Below, in pieces: positions 1 through 8,383 of a DNA stretch of 64,000 nt. Every line of letters starts with the position of its first letter. The stretch's first letter is position 1. The DNA lies in the NCBI GenBank assembly GCA_947478785.1, contig CANJXI010000004.1, forward strand, positions 1 to 64,000. The letters are read 5' to 3'. This DNA comes from Caulobacteraceae bacterium. Its GTDB lineage: Bacteria > Pseudomonadota > Alphaproteobacteria > Caulobacterales > Caulobacteraceae. The notes under the pieces were generated by a model. It made no database searches, had not been told where the DNA came from, and was given only the letters and a program-made list of their open reading frames with translations. The translations under genes and the position numbers were made by a program.

Positions 1-1
1 C

Positions 2-133
2 TCCAACCACGTCTTCAAGGACTACGACGCCATCCTCGACGCCGTCTGCGACGCCTGGAACCGCCTCATCGCCGAGCCAGACCGCATCCAATCCCTCGGC
101 GCACGGACATGGGCCTGCTGCGGTGACGTTTAA
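2..133 (+). pseudogene. C-terminal end of an IS630-family transposase (partial at window edge)
   Basis: The first 43 codons of the window read without interruption to a TAA. They give the typical IS630 transposase tail: a SNHVFKDYDAILDAVCDAWN stretch followed by LIAEP and a short end with the pattern SLGARTWA. In this family that segment closes the DDE catalytic domain and is followed closely by the right end of the element. The upstream part lies outside the window, so I cannot say whether the transposase is intact. A TA dinucleotide, the usual IS630 target, occurs about 10 bases after the stop, but I could not define the terminal inverted repeat without the other end. Confidence 0.75.
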
Positions 134-292
134 GGGCGGTTGGTATAACAAGGAGGTGGCAGCTAGCTGGACACCATCGTATTTGTTTTGTTCCGATCGT
201 CGAGGGGGCGTCAACAGCTATGTCCGGGTCCGGCCGCGATGGTGCGGCCGGGGGTCGCACGCGAGACATCCCATTGGCGCCTATGCTGGCGT
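134..292. other. Non-coding gap after the transposase remnant
   Basis: I see no convincing gene here. The stretch probably holds the right end of the IS element and the sequence downstream of the small minus-strand gene that ends at 293. It is less GC-rich than its surroundings, with runs such as gtatttgttttgttcc near 178-194. Confidence 0.4.
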
Positions 293-607
293 CTAGTGCC
301 CGAAAATCCGTGAGAAGGACGCCTTGAAGATCTGGGCCAGCCCGCTTGATGGCGCTGAGAACGCCTGAAGGAGTTGAAGGGTGCGCCCAGCCGCGCCCGC
401 GAACTCGAACGTGACGTTGTGGAACGAACACCCTTGGATCGTGGGTGCGACGCCGCCCGAATAGGCCAGTTGCGCGTCGCTGAAGACGCAGTCCTCGAAC
501 ACCGAGTCGTCCAGCGCGACCTTTCCGGTCAGCGTCTCGCCCTTGTGGTGGCGTCGCGCCGCGGCGGGCTTCAGGTCAGTGGAAAATTCCTGGAGATACT
601 GTTTCAA
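293..607 (-). CDS. Small hypothetical protein with a pentapeptide-like turn region
   Basis: About 104 residues if translation begins at the TTG at 607, which has GAAGGG a few bases upstream. The frame stays open further upstream, but that part is arginine-rich and runs into the next gene. The middle has the look of a short pentapeptide or right-handed-helix type module: alternating hydrophobic residues around DDSVFEDCVFSDAQLAYSGG and then GCSFHNVTFEFAGAAGRTL. I recall this pattern (a cysteine/phenylalanine ladder followed by an F-E-G-A-A-x-x-T-L segment) from uncharacterised alphaproteobacterial proteins. No enzymatic motif is visible. It lies downstream of the dioxygenase operon on the same strand, about 110 bases after the SnoaL-like gene, and may or may not be cotranscribed. 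Confidence 0.55.
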   Translation of the reverse strand: MKQYLQEFSTDLKPAAARRHHKGETLTGKVALDDSVFEDCVFSDAQLAYSGGVAPTIQGCSFHNVTFEFAGAAGRTLQLLQAFSAPSSGLAQIFKASFSRIFGH

Positions 608-717
608 GCTACGCCCTTCACTCGCGACTCCAACGCGGGGGAAGAGCGTTTGATCCTGGCGCTGTAGGCGGTGGCGACCTCCACGAAGGCGCAAGCGTAT
701 GTCCCAGGACCGCCCCT

Positions 718-1194
718 TCACCCCGGGTTCGGCGTCTCGACCTCGGACCGGCGGTCCTTGAAGCGCCACTGGCCGTCCGGGCAGCGGACGATGATGTCGA
801 GGTAGCGGCCGTAGCCGGCGATTTCGCGGCCGGTGGCTGTGGCCTTGATCAGGGTGAAGTAGGTCGAGGCGTTGGCCGTATCGCCATCGACCTCGATCAC
901 CGCGTTGGTCAGCACGTTGGCTTGCGCGACCGAGGGCGGGGTGATGATCCGCTGGAAGACCATCTTGGCGAAGGCGGTGAGCGCCTCGTGGCCGGTGATG
1001 TCGTAGGCGTCGGGGCCGAGTTCGCGGGCCTCGTTCATGATCCGTGTGCGGAAGCGGCCGTCGGGGGCGAACAGCGCGGCCACGCCGTCCGCGTCGCCCC
1101 GGTCGATGCAGTGGGCGTAGCGGTAGATCAGCTTCTCGATGGCGATGTGATCCTCGATGGCCTGAAGCCGCCGGTCGCCGTCACTCAACGCCAT
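718..1194 (-). CDS. Nuclear transport factor 2 / SnoaL-like family protein
   Basis: A 158-residue protein of the NTF2/SnoaL cone fold. The N-terminal segment contains AIEKLIYRYAHCIDRGD, the usual helix with a conserved Tyr and Asp, followed by ALFAPDGRF. The C-terminal part has the beta-sheet pattern GRYLDIIVRCPDGQWRFKDR. Members act as small hydratases, isomerases or binding proteins on polycyclic or aromatic compounds, and some are dioxygenase small-subunit relatives. It follows the dioxygenase beta subunit on the same strand with a gap of only 17 bases, so it is probably the third gene of that operon. It may process the hydroxylated product or be an accessory subunit. The exact reaction cannot be read from the sequence. 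Confidence 0.85.
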   Translation of the reverse strand: MALSDGDRRLQAIEDHIAIEKLIYRYAHCIDRGDADGVAALFAPDGRFRTRIMNEARELGPDAYDITGHEALTAFAKMVFQRIITPPSVAQANVLTNAVIEVDGDTANASTYFTLIKATATGREIAGYGRYLDIIVRCPDGQWRFKDRRSEVETPNPG

Positions 1195-1211
1195 GGTTTG
1201 CCTGTCTATAC

Positions 1212-1721
1212 CTAGAGGATGAAGGCGATCGCGCCGTGCGCCTTGAGCGACTCGTTGTCGAGCACGGAGCGGCGCCGGTGGATCTTCAGCACGCCGTGGC
1301 AGCGCCTGAGCACGTTCTCGTAGTGGCCGACATAGACCGCGGTCGTGTCGCTGCGCAGGCGGTGGATCACGAAGTTGGCCTGGACGTGGATGTCTTCGCC
1401 CTCAACGCCGAGGACGCGGACGTTGCCGACCAGCCGGCGCGTGCGCGAGCGCGGCTGCTCGACCCAGGTGTAGCCGCCCAGCAGCTGCTTCACCCGCTCC
1501 CGCAGCCAGCGGTTGTCGTCCAGGATCAGCGGCAGGCTCTGGCCGCCCTCCGCCTGCGACCGGTCGGTCGACGGGATTTCGTATGTGGCGTCGTCGGTGA
1601 GCAGCTTGAGCCAGTCGTCGAGCCGCCATTCGTCCAGGCAGGCGGCCTCCTCGAAGAGCAGGTCCTCCACCTCCGCGCGCGTCGCCGTCTGGGTGAGGGG
1701 GCGGTTGAGTTGATCCAGCAA
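1212..1721 (-). CDS. Aromatic-ring-hydroxylating dioxygenase, beta (small) subunit
   Basis: A 169-residue protein of the ring-hydroxylating dioxygenase beta-subunit family. The pattern EVEDLLFEEAACLDEWRLDDWLKLL is the characteristic N-terminal helix pair, followed by a DDATYEIP-type strand and the SRTRRLVGNVRV stretch. Beta subunits are structural and pair with the Rieske alpha subunit in an alpha3beta3 hexamer in the cytoplasm. The first codon appears to be TTG, three bases after the alpha-subunit stop, with GGAG about nine bases upstream, so the two genes should be translationally linked. This small subunit supports a true multicomponent dioxygenase rather than a single-subunit Rieske demethylase. 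Confidence 0.9.
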   Translation of the reverse strand: MLDQLNRPLTQTATRAEVEDLLFEEAACLDEWRLDDWLKLLTDDATYEIPSTDRSQAEGGQSLPLILDDNRWLRERVKQLLGGYTWVEQPRSRTRRLVGNVRVLGVEGEDIHVQANFVIHRLRSDTTAVYVGHYENVLRRCHGVLKIHRRRSVLDNESLKAHGAIAFIL

Positions 1722-1724
1722 GGC

Positions 1725-3035
1725 CTAGGCTCCGCGCGCCGCGAACGGCACGAGGTTCGACTTCGAATCCGGCTCGGGGGCCACGATCTCGCCCCAGCGC
1801 TTCCAGAACTCGCGCGCGGCCAGGTCGTCGTCGAACCGGGGCGGGCGATCGGCCAGCATGCCCCGTGACACCAGCGACCACTCCGCCTCGCGGTTGGTGA
1901 AGGCCATCTGGCAGGACTCCAGGATGTCGACGTCGTCGGCCGAGCCGAAACCGCCGGGACCCCAGAAGGCCGCGACCGAGCGCAGCGCATAGGCGCGGTC
2001 GTCCTCGTCCAGGTCCGACGGCATCAGCGCCCAGCTGTTGACGTCGAGCGAGCCCACGCCGTTCGGGAAGAACTGGCGGATGATCGTCGAGACCGATTCC
2101 AGGATCAGCAGGTTCGGGAAGATCTGCAGGATGGCGAAGGTGTCGCACATCAGGTCGGCGCGTTCCTTGCCGTGGCGCGCCTCCAGGGCCGCGCGGCGCG
2201 CCTCCATGCCGGGGCGCAGGGATTCCGGCATCGAGCCGCCCCAGTTCCCCGTCATCTTGGAGGTCTGGTCGTGCAGGCGGAAGACGCAGTGGCCCTTGCC
2301 CAGCGGCGTCACCGTCGTCCTCGGGCCCTCGCCGGGGTTAGCCCATCCGCCGCCCTGTTCCTTAAGGTAGTCGAGGTAGCGCCGGTGGGTCGCCGGCACG
2401 TGGTAGGCGTCGTTGCTGTTCTCCAGCAGCAGCTTCCAGTTGGCCGCGATGGAATATTTGAACGAGCCGTCGGCGACCTGCATCCCCTCGCTGCCGTTGT
2501 CCTCAAGCAGGCTCAGGCACTCGGCCGCCGGGCCGAGATGCTCAGGCAGGCTCTCGCCGTCGCTGGCGAAGGACACGAAGATGAAGCCGTGGCTGATGTC
2601 GCACCGGGGCACCGGGTTGAGGTTGAATTCCTCGCGCTCGAAATTCGGACCGAAGCTTTCGCTGTCCGGCACGCCCATCAGCGTGCCCGAGGTGTCGAAG
2701 GTCCAGGCATGATAGGGGCAGCTGAAAAGCTTGGCGCTGCCCTTGTTCTCGCGGCAGATCATCGCCCCCTTGTGGGTGCAGGCGTTGAAGAAGGCCCGCA
2801 CGGCGCCATCCTTGCCGCGGACCAGGAAGATCCGCCGGTTGGCGATCTTGCGCGCGATGAAGTCGCCCGGCGCCTTCAGCTCCGAGACATGGGCCGCATA
2901 GAGCCAGCAGCGGTCGAAGATGCGCTCCTGCTCGCGCGCCTGAATCTCGGGGTCGGTGTAGACCGAGCGGTGGACGGCGAAGATGCCGCGCTCGTCATCG
3001 CGCCGGATGGGATGGACGGTGGAGCCTTTGACCAT
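1725..3035 (-). CDS. Rieske [2Fe-2S] ring-hydroxylating dioxygenase, alpha (large) subunit
   Basis: The protein is 436 residues, the usual length for the family. The N-terminal Rieske domain shows CTHKG then CPYHAW, giving cluster ligands Cys86, His88, Cys106 and His109. The catalytic domain carries NSNDAYHVPATH, with the bridging Asp at about 209 and mononuclear iron ligands His212 and His217. The third ligand is probably an Asp in the GSADDVDILESCQ region near residue 365. It would hydroxylate an aromatic or related ring with O2 and reducing equivalents from a ferredoxin and reductase, neither of which is seen nearby. It is the first gene of a three-gene minus-strand operon, read away from the amidohydrolase at 3250. 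The substrate is unknown. Confidence 0.92.
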   Translation of the reverse strand: MVKGSTVHPIRRDDERGIFAVHRSVYTDPEIQAREQERIFDRCWLYAAHVSELKAPGDFIARKIANRRIFLVRGKDGAVRAFFNACTHKGAMICRENKGSAKLFSCPYHAWTFDTSGTLMGVPDSESFGPNFEREEFNLNPVPRCDISHGFIFVSFASDGESLPEHLGPAAECLSLLEDNGSEGMQVADGSFKYSIAANWKLLLENSNDAYHVPATHRRYLDYLKEQGGGWANPGEGPRTTVTPLGKGHCVFRLHDQTSKMTGNWGGSMPESLRPGMEARRAALEARHGKERADLMCDTFAILQIFPNLLILESVSTIIRQFFPNGVGSLDVNSWALMPSDLDEDDRAYALRSVAAFWGPGGFGSADDVDILESCQMAFTNREAEWSLVSRGMLADRPPRFDDDLAAREFWKRWGEIVAPEPDSKSNLVPFAARGA

Positions 3036-3249
3036 ACGCCTTGCCTCGCCTGGGTGTCCTCTAAGCGGCGACGGTCGCGAGACCGCGCAGGGACATTTGA
3101 GGCTAGAACTACACAGTTATCATTCGGCGTGGCAAGCCGCCGGGAGCGCCCGCGCCGACCTAGCCTCGCGCCGCCAGTCATGAAATAGTCCACTCAACGC
3201 CAGGCGGCGGCGGTGCGCCTTTCGACGAGCGGTTTGAGGGAAGAGCAGG
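3036..3249. promoter_or_regulatory. Divergent promoter region between dioxygenase operon and amidohydrolase
   Basis: These 214 bases separate two divergent transcripts and must hold both promoters. The relatively AT-rich centre near 3096-3125 contains a short inverted repeat, AACT-ACAC-AGTT at 3107-3118. It could be a regulator half-site pair, but it is short enough to occur by chance. No regulator gene is next to it. Confidence 0.4.
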
Positions 3250-4962
3250 ATGGCGAAGATCGACCTTGTGATCCGTGGGGGCACGGTGGCCGATGGCTCG
3301 GGCGGCGCCCTGCGCGAGGCCGACGTCGCGGTGCAGGACGGCAAGATCGTCGCCGTGGGCCAGGTCGCCGACATCGGACGCGAGGAGATCGACGCCAAGG
3401 GGCTCCTGGTCACGCCGGGCTTCATCGATGTGCACACCCATTACGACGGCCATCTCACCTGGGGCGAGTCGCTGGATCCCTCGTCGTGCAACGGCGTCAC
3501 CACCGTGGTGGTCGGCAACTGTGGCGTGGGCTTCGCGCCCTGCCGGCCGCAGGACCGCGAGGGCCTCGTGCGCCTGATGGAGGGTGTCGAGGACATCCCC
3601 GAGGTGGTCATGACCAAGGGCCTGCCCTGGGACTGGGAGGACTTCCCGAGCTTCCTCGATTCCGTGGAGCGCAAGCCGCACGACATCGATTTCGCGGTGC
3701 TGCTGCCGCACGCCCCGCTCCGGGTGTTCGCCATGGGCCAGCGCGCGGTGAACCTGGAGCCGGCCAACGCGGCGGACCGGGCCAGGATGCGGGAACTGGT
3801 CAAGGAGGCGATGACGGCCGGCGCGATCGGGCTGGCGACCTCGCGCAGCATCACCCACCGGGGCAGCGACGGGGTCTACTCGCCGGCCCTCGGCGCGGAG
3901 GAAGAGGAACTCTACGAGATCTCGATGGGTATCGTCGACGCCGGACGGGGGATTCTGCAGGCGATCCCCAACGGCAGCCAGCAGAAGCGCGAGGACTATG
4001 AGGTCATGCACCGGCTGGTCCGGCGCACGGGCCTGCCGATCTCCTACAGCCTCACCCAGCTGCATTCGCAGCCGGAGCTTTGGCGTGAAGCCATTGAGAT
4101 GATCGAGCGCGAGAACGCGGCCGGCGCGGACATCACAGCCCAGGTCATCAACCGCTCGACCGGCGTGATCCTGGGCCTGGAGGCGAGTTTCCACCCCTTC
4201 GTGGCCCATCCCTACTATGTGGAAAACCTGGCCAAGCTCCCTCTGGCGCAGCGTGTGGCCGAGATGCGCAAGCCCGAGGTCCGCGCCATCCTCATCCAGC
4301 CGCAGGGCGTTTCGGATCACCCGTTCGCGGGCACCTTCCGCCACTTCAGCGAGATGTATCTGATGGGCAAGGTGGCCGAATACGAGCCCAACCCCGCCAA
4401 CAGCGTCGTCGCCCTGGCGGCCCAGCGGGGCGTCAGCCCCGACGAGGTCGCCTACGACATGCTGCTGGAGGACAACGGCCACGCCATGCTGCTGATCACC
4501 GCTTCGAATTTCATCGGCGGCAACCTCGACGAGGCGCTGACGCTGATGCGGCACAAGGACACCGTGCTCGGTCTGGGCGATGGCGGGGCGCACTGTGGCT
4601 TGGTCTGTGACGCCAGCTACACCACCTTCAACCTGACCCACTGGGCCCGGGACCGCAGGGGCGACAAGCTGAGCGTGCCCGAGGCGGTGCAGATGCTCAC
4701 CGACGCGCCGGCCAAGGTGCAGCGCTTCCGCGACCGCGGGCGGATCGCGCCCGGCATGAAGGCCGACATCAATGTGATCGACATGGACCGGCTGACGCTG
4801 CTGCGGCCCTCGGTGGCCTACGACCTGCCGACCGGCGGCAAGCGGCTGACCCAGAAGTCCACGGGCTATGTGGCGACCCTGGTCTCCGGCGTGGCGATCC
4901 AGCGCGAGGGCCAGGACACCGGAGCGCGCCCGGGCGCGCTGGTCCGCAACGCCGGGTTCTAG
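3250..4962 (+). CDS. Amidohydrolase family protein, N-acyl-D-amino-acid deacylase (D-aminoacylase)-like
   Basis: A 570-residue protein of the amidohydrolase superfamily. It opens with the DLVIRGGTVADGSGG strand pair typical of dihydroorotase/D-aminoacylase members. It then has TPGFIDVHTHYDGHLTW, where the H-x-H pair binds the metal, and a cysteine after GNCGVGFAPC, as in D-aminoacylases where a Cys contributes to the zinc site. A late GLGDGGAHCG segment holds the catalytic Asp region. It would hydrolyse an amide or cyclic amide in the cytoplasm. AGGAAGAGCAGG precedes the ATG closely. It is divergent from the dioxygenase operon and followed closely by a convergent TauD gene. Many proteins annotated this way have untested substrates, so only the family is secure. 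Confidence 0.85.
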   Translation: MAKIDLVIRGGTVADGSGGALREADVAVQDGKIVAVGQVADIGREEIDAKGLLVTPGFIDVHTHYDGHLTWGESLDPSSCNGVTTVVVGNCGVGFAPCRPQDREGLVRLMEGVEDIPEVVMTKGLPWDWEDFPSFLDSVERKPHDIDFAVLLPHAPLRVFAMGQRAVNLEPANAADRARMRELVKEAMTAGAIGLATSRSITHRGSDGVYSPALGAEEEELYEISMGIVDAGRGILQAIPNGSQQKREDYEVMHRLVRRTGLPISYSLTQLHSQPELWREAIEMIERENAAGADITAQVINRSTGVILGLEASFHPFVAHPYYVENLAKLPLAQRVAEMRKPEVRAILIQPQGVSDHPFAGTFRHFSEMYLMGKVAEYEPNPANSVVALAAQRGVSPDEVAYDMLLEDNGHAMLLITASNFIGGNLDEALTLMRHKDTVLGLGDGGAHCGLVCDASYTTFNLTHWARDRRGDKLSVPEAVQMLTDAPAKVQRFRDRGRIAPGMKADINVIDMDRLTLLRPSVAYDLPTGGKRLTQKSTGYVATLVSGVAIQREGQDTGARPGALVRNAGF

Positions 4963-4965
4963 TCC

Positions 4966-5823
4966 CTAACGATCGGGGTCGAAGAACGGCTTGTCGCCCA
5001 TCACCGTGACCCGCTCCATCTGGCGCACGGCCGGGAAATAGTTGGCGGTGCCGAAGTGCTGGCACGAGGCGTCGTGCCAGAAGGCGATAGAGTTCTTCCG
5101 CCAGCGGAAGCGGCACTGGTATTCGGGGTTGCTGGCCTGGGCGCTCAGGTGCTCCACCAGCCAGTCGCTCTCCTTGGGGCTGAGACCCAGGATCCGCTTG
5201 GCCACGACGCCCCGGTTCACATACAGCGCGCGCTGTCCGGTCTCGGGAAGGGTGCGCACGACCGGGTGTTCCGGCGCCGGGAATTCCTTCTGGAATTCCT
5301 CAAGCGTCTTGCCCTGCTGGCGGGCATGGGTGACGGCGTCGTGCCGGCAGATGAGCGTGCAGACCCACGCCTTCATCGCCGGCGACAGGCCTTCGTAGGC
5401 GGCGACCATGTCGGAGAACAGGGTGTCACCGCCGACCTCCGGGATCACCCGGCCGATCAGGATGGAGCCCAGCGGCGGCCGCTCGCGCCAGGAGACGTCG
5501 CTGTGCCAGGCGTCGGCCTGGCCGCGCAGGTCGGGCCCGGTGTGCAGCCGCAGGATCTCCGGATTGGCGCTTCCGTCGCGCGCCGCCGGATGGACCTCGA
5601 CCTCGCCGAAGCGCCGGCCAAACGCGATGTGCTGGGCCTGGGTGACGTCCTGGTCGCGGAAGAAGATCACCTTCCAGGTCACCAGCGCGCGCCGGATCTC
5701 GGCGATCACCTCGTCCGACAGGGCTTCGCGCAGATCGACACCCTCGATCTCGGCGCCGATGGTGCAGGTCAGCGGGGAGACCGACAGACGGTTGAAGGTC
5801 GGCGCTGAAATATCGTCCGCCAT
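4966..5823 (-). CDS. TauD/TfdA-family Fe(II)/2-oxoglutarate-dependent dioxygenase
   Basis: About 285 residues from the ATG at 5823, which has GGGAGAGG just upstream. An earlier in-frame start would add 11 unlikely residues. The jelly-roll family signature is clear: an N-terminal GAEIEGVDLRE motif, FFRDQ, and the metal motif WHSDVSW with His107 and Asp109. Then come GGDTLFSDM and a distal FWHDASCQHFGTANYFP segment containing the second iron His and the region before the 2-oxoglutarate-binding Arg. Such enzymes hydroxylate taurine, phenoxyacetates, alkyl sulfates and similar compounds. It ends three bases from the convergent amidohydrolase. The substrate is unknown but probably belongs with the surrounding catabolic genes. 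Confidence 0.9.
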   Translation of the reverse strand: MADDISAPTFNRLSVSPLTCTIGAEIEGVDLREALSDEVIAEIRRALVTWKVIFFRDQDVTQAQHIAFGRRFGEVEVHPAARDGSANPEILRLHTGPDLRGQADAWHSDVSWRERPPLGSILIGRVIPEVGGDTLFSDMVAAYEGLSPAMKAWVCTLICRHDAVTHARQQGKTLEEFQKEFPAPEHPVVRTLPETGQRALYVNRGVVAKRILGLSPKESDWLVEHLSAQASNPEYQCRFRWRKNSIAFWHDASCQHFGTANYFPAVRQMERVTVMGDKPFFDPDR

Positions 5824-5901
5824 GTTTCCTCTCCCTGTCGCCGTTTCGCACAGCAAAGCACGAGGGGAGGCCGTTCGGATAGGGCGGGCGGCGTCCGCCC
5901 C

Positions 5902-7113
5902 CTAAGCCGCGGCCGGCGCCTGGAGGGCGAAGCGGCGGCAGTGGTCGAGATAGGCGGCCTCGTGGCTCTGGATGAGCTCGACGATGGCCGACCACAGCCA
6001 GGAGGGCGCGTCCAGCGTCCGGGAGTGGTTACGGGCGAGCTCCGCGCGCCAGGCGGCCTTGGTGGGGCCGTCCATCTGGCGGACGTGCGCCCGGCCGACC
6101 ACCAGCGCCAGGTAGTGGGCCGCCCGCCGGGCCTCGTCGTGGGTCAGGGTTTCGATCTCGAGCTTCAGGTCCTGTGGCGTGAGTTCGCGGATCACGACGG
6201 GACGGCCCAGCAGCCGGTCGGCCAGCATGCGCCGGCCCAGGAAGGGCGAGAGGGCGCGCGCCCCAGCCACCACCCGCTTGGCGTGGTCGGCCGGCATCTT
6301 GGCCCCCGGGGCGCGGGGCGCGGCGGTGGCCACCGCCTCCTTGATGTCGATGAGCAGGGATTCCCGGGCGCCGTCGTCGCCGGTGACGCCAACCAGCACC
6401 GCGTAGCGCAGCCGGCCCAGCGAACTGCAGCCCTTCATCCAGTAGGCGCCATCGAGGATCTCGATCCGGGCGTCGTCCGACCGATGCCTGAGGCTGGTGA
6501 CCAGCGCCTGGACGCCGGCGTCGCCCGCCAGGGCGCTCAGCGCCGCGCGCTCGTCGTCCGACAGGGGCCAGAACCGCTTGCCGAGCGGGATCTTCGGCCT
6601 GACATCCTCGATCCGTTCGCGGGCCAGGTGCTTCCAGCGCCGCCGCAGGGCCTGGCGCAGCACGCGGCGGACCTCCTTGGGCGAGGTCTCCGCGTCGGGC
6701 TCGAGGGTCTCGCCCTGCAGGCCGGCCTCATAGCCGGCCATCATGTGCTCGATCATCAGGGCCGTGGTGATGCCGGGCAGGTTCGAGCCGCGCGCTGCGG
6801 TGGCCAGGGAGAGGCCCAGGCGGATCAGGTCGTGCGCGGGGTTGCCGATCACGGTCTGGTCGAGGTCGCGGATTTGTACGGCCACCTGCCCATGCGCGCT
6901 GGCCACCGGCCCCAGGTTGCCGGAATGGCAATCGCCGCAGATCCAGACCGCCGGCCCGGCCGGCACCTTGCCCGGGCTCGCCTCCAGCCATTCGTAGAAC
7001 TGCGCCGTCGAGCCACGCACATAGGCGTGCGCCGAGCGGGTCATTTTCAGCCGCTGGGCTTCCCGCAATCCCGCCGCGCGTTGATCAGGTTTCGGTAGCG
7101 TCAGCTTGGCCAT
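5902..7113 (-). CDS. DUF2252 family protein
   Basis: About 403 residues from the ATG at 7113. The family signature is strong: SAHAYVRGSTAQFYEWL near the N-terminus, then VWICGDCHSGNLGPV, which is the conserved G-D-x-H-x-x-N-x-G loop, and IRDLDQTVIGNPAHDLIRL. These loops look like the HxDxxxxN-type catalytic loop and metal-binding Asp of aminoglycoside-phosphotransferase-like kinases, and the family is thought to be kinase-like. No experimental function is known to me. Its 5' end faces the CoA-transferase gene across 85 bases, so the two have divergent promoters. A longer upstream open frame exists but lies over the next gene and is not protein-like. Confidence 0.85.
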   Translation of the reverse strand: MAKLTLPKPDQRAAGLREAQRLKMTRSAHAYVRGSTAQFYEWLEASPGKVPAGPAVWICGDCHSGNLGPVASAHGQVAVQIRDLDQTVIGNPAHDLIRLGLSLATAARGSNLPGITTALMIEHMMAGYEAGLQGETLEPDAETSPKEVRRVLRQALRRRWKHLARERIEDVRPKIPLGKRFWPLSDDERAALSALAGDAGVQALVTSLRHRSDDARIEILDGAYWMKGCSSLGRLRYAVLVGVTGDDGARESLLIDIKEAVATAAPRAPGAKMPADHAKRVVAGARALSPFLGRRMLADRLLGRPVVIRELTPQDLKLEIETLTHDEARRAAHYLALVVGRAHVRQMDGPTKAAWRAELARNHSRTLDAPSWLWSAIVELIQSHEAAYLDHCRRFALQAPAAA

Positions 7114-7198
7114 GGCCCTTGAAGGCTGGCCGTCGCGGAAGGTTCCTTGCCAAGGCCGTGCACGGCGTGAAGATTGGTCGGGACAAGACGTCGGGAGG

Positions 7199-8368
7199 AT
7201 GTTGTTGCCTCTGCCCCTCGAGACCTTCTCCGTGCTCGACCTGACGCAGGCCCGCGCGGGTCCCGCGGCGGTGCGCCAGCTGGCCGACTGGGGCGCTCGT
7301 ACGCTGATGATCGAAAAGCCCGGGGGCGAGGACCTGATCGGCCGGCGCGAGGGCTCCGACTTCCAGAACCTCCACCGCAACAAGCGGAGTTTGGCGCTCG
7401 ATCTCAAGCAGACCGAAGGACGCGAGATCTTCCTGCGTCTGGTGCGGGACGCGGACGTGGTGGTGGAGAACTTCCGGCCGGACGTGAAGGACCGCCTCGG
7501 GATCGATTTCGAAACCCTGCGCCAGATCAATCCGCGCCTCGTATACGCCAGCATCTCGGGGTTCGGCCAGGAGGGCCCGTACCGGTTCCGGCCGGGCCTG
7601 GATCAGATCATCCAGGGCATGGGCGGGATGATGTCTGTGACAGGCGCGCCGGGGCAGGGGCCGATGCGGGCGGGCGCCGCGATCTCGGACATGGCCGCGG
7701 GGCTATACTGCGCGATCGGCGTGCTGACGGCGCTCCTTGAACGCAACGTCACCGGGGTCGGGCGCTGGGTGCAGGTCTCGCTGCTGGGCGCCCAGATCGG
7801 CATGCTGGATTTCCAGGCCGCCCGCTGGCTGATGGACCGCGACGTCCCGGGGCAGGCCGGAAACGACCATCCCACAGGCGCCGGCATGGGATTATTCGAG
7901 GCCAGCGACGGCCTGGTGAACATCGCCGCCACCGGCGCGCGGCTCCAGGGGCTGTTCTGTAGCGCGCTGGGGGCCGAGCCGCTGCGCGCCGCCTCCCGAA
8001 TGGGCGAGGGCCGCGCCGCGGACCGAGAGGCGCTGAACGCCGCAATCAACGCGGTGACCAGGACCTGGACCTGCGACGAGCTGATCGAACGCCTGAACGC
8101 CGTGGGCGTGCCGTGCGGGCCGGTCTACAGCTTGGACCAGACGTTCGCAGACCCGCAGGTGCGGACGATGGACATCGCGGCCCCGGCCACCCACCCGACG
8201 CGGGGTCCGATCGAGATGGTCGGCCAGCCGATCGCCTTCGAGGGCGAGCCCTTCGTCATCCGTTCCACCGCCCCCGGCCTGGGCGAGCACACCGACGAGA
8301 CCTTGCGGGGCCTTGGCATGGACGATAGCCAGATCGCGGCGCTGAGGTCGGCGCGGATCGTGGCGTAG
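7199..8368 (+). CDS. CaiB/BaiF family CoA-transferase (class III)
   Basis: About 389 residues. The N-terminus has the class III pattern FSVLDLTQARAGPAAVRQLADWGA, then IEKPGGEDLIGRR, LHRNKRSLALDLK and DVVVENFRPDVKDRLGID, and later YASISGFGQEGPY. These enzymes move CoA between carboxylic acids through an aspartyl-CoA intermediate in the cytoplasm. The start is slightly unclear. GGGAGG touches the ATG at 7199, and two in-frame TTG codons at 7202 and 7205 give better spacing, so the true start may be a TTG. It is the first gene of a plus-strand run with an enoyl-CoA hydratase and a nitroreductase, which suggests activation of an acid followed by beta-oxidation-like steps. Confidence 0.9.
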   Translation: MLLPLPLETFSVLDLTQARAGPAAVRQLADWGARTLMIEKPGGEDLIGRREGSDFQNLHRNKRSLALDLKQTEGREIFLRLVRDADVVVENFRPDVKDRLGIDFETLRQINPRLVYASISGFGQEGPYRFRPGLDQIIQGMGGMMSVTGAPGQGPMRAGAAISDMAAGLYCAIGVLTALLERNVTGVGRWVQVSLLGAQIGMLDFQAARWLMDRDVPGQAGNDHPTGAGMGLFEASDGLVNIAATGARLQGLFCSALGAEPLRAASRMGEGRAADREALNAAINAVTRTWTCDELIERLNAVGVPCGPVYSLDQTFADPQVRTMDIAAPATHPTRGPIEMVGQPIAFEGEPFVIRSTAPGLGEHTDETLRGLGMDDSQIAALRSARIVA

Positions 8369-8383
8369 GCAGGGCGCATTCCC

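Noticed and set aside
3178..4641. Long open frame on the minus strand under the amidohydrolase gene
   Set aside because: It lies fully antisense to a well-recognised protein, has no family pattern, and reflects the high GC third positions.
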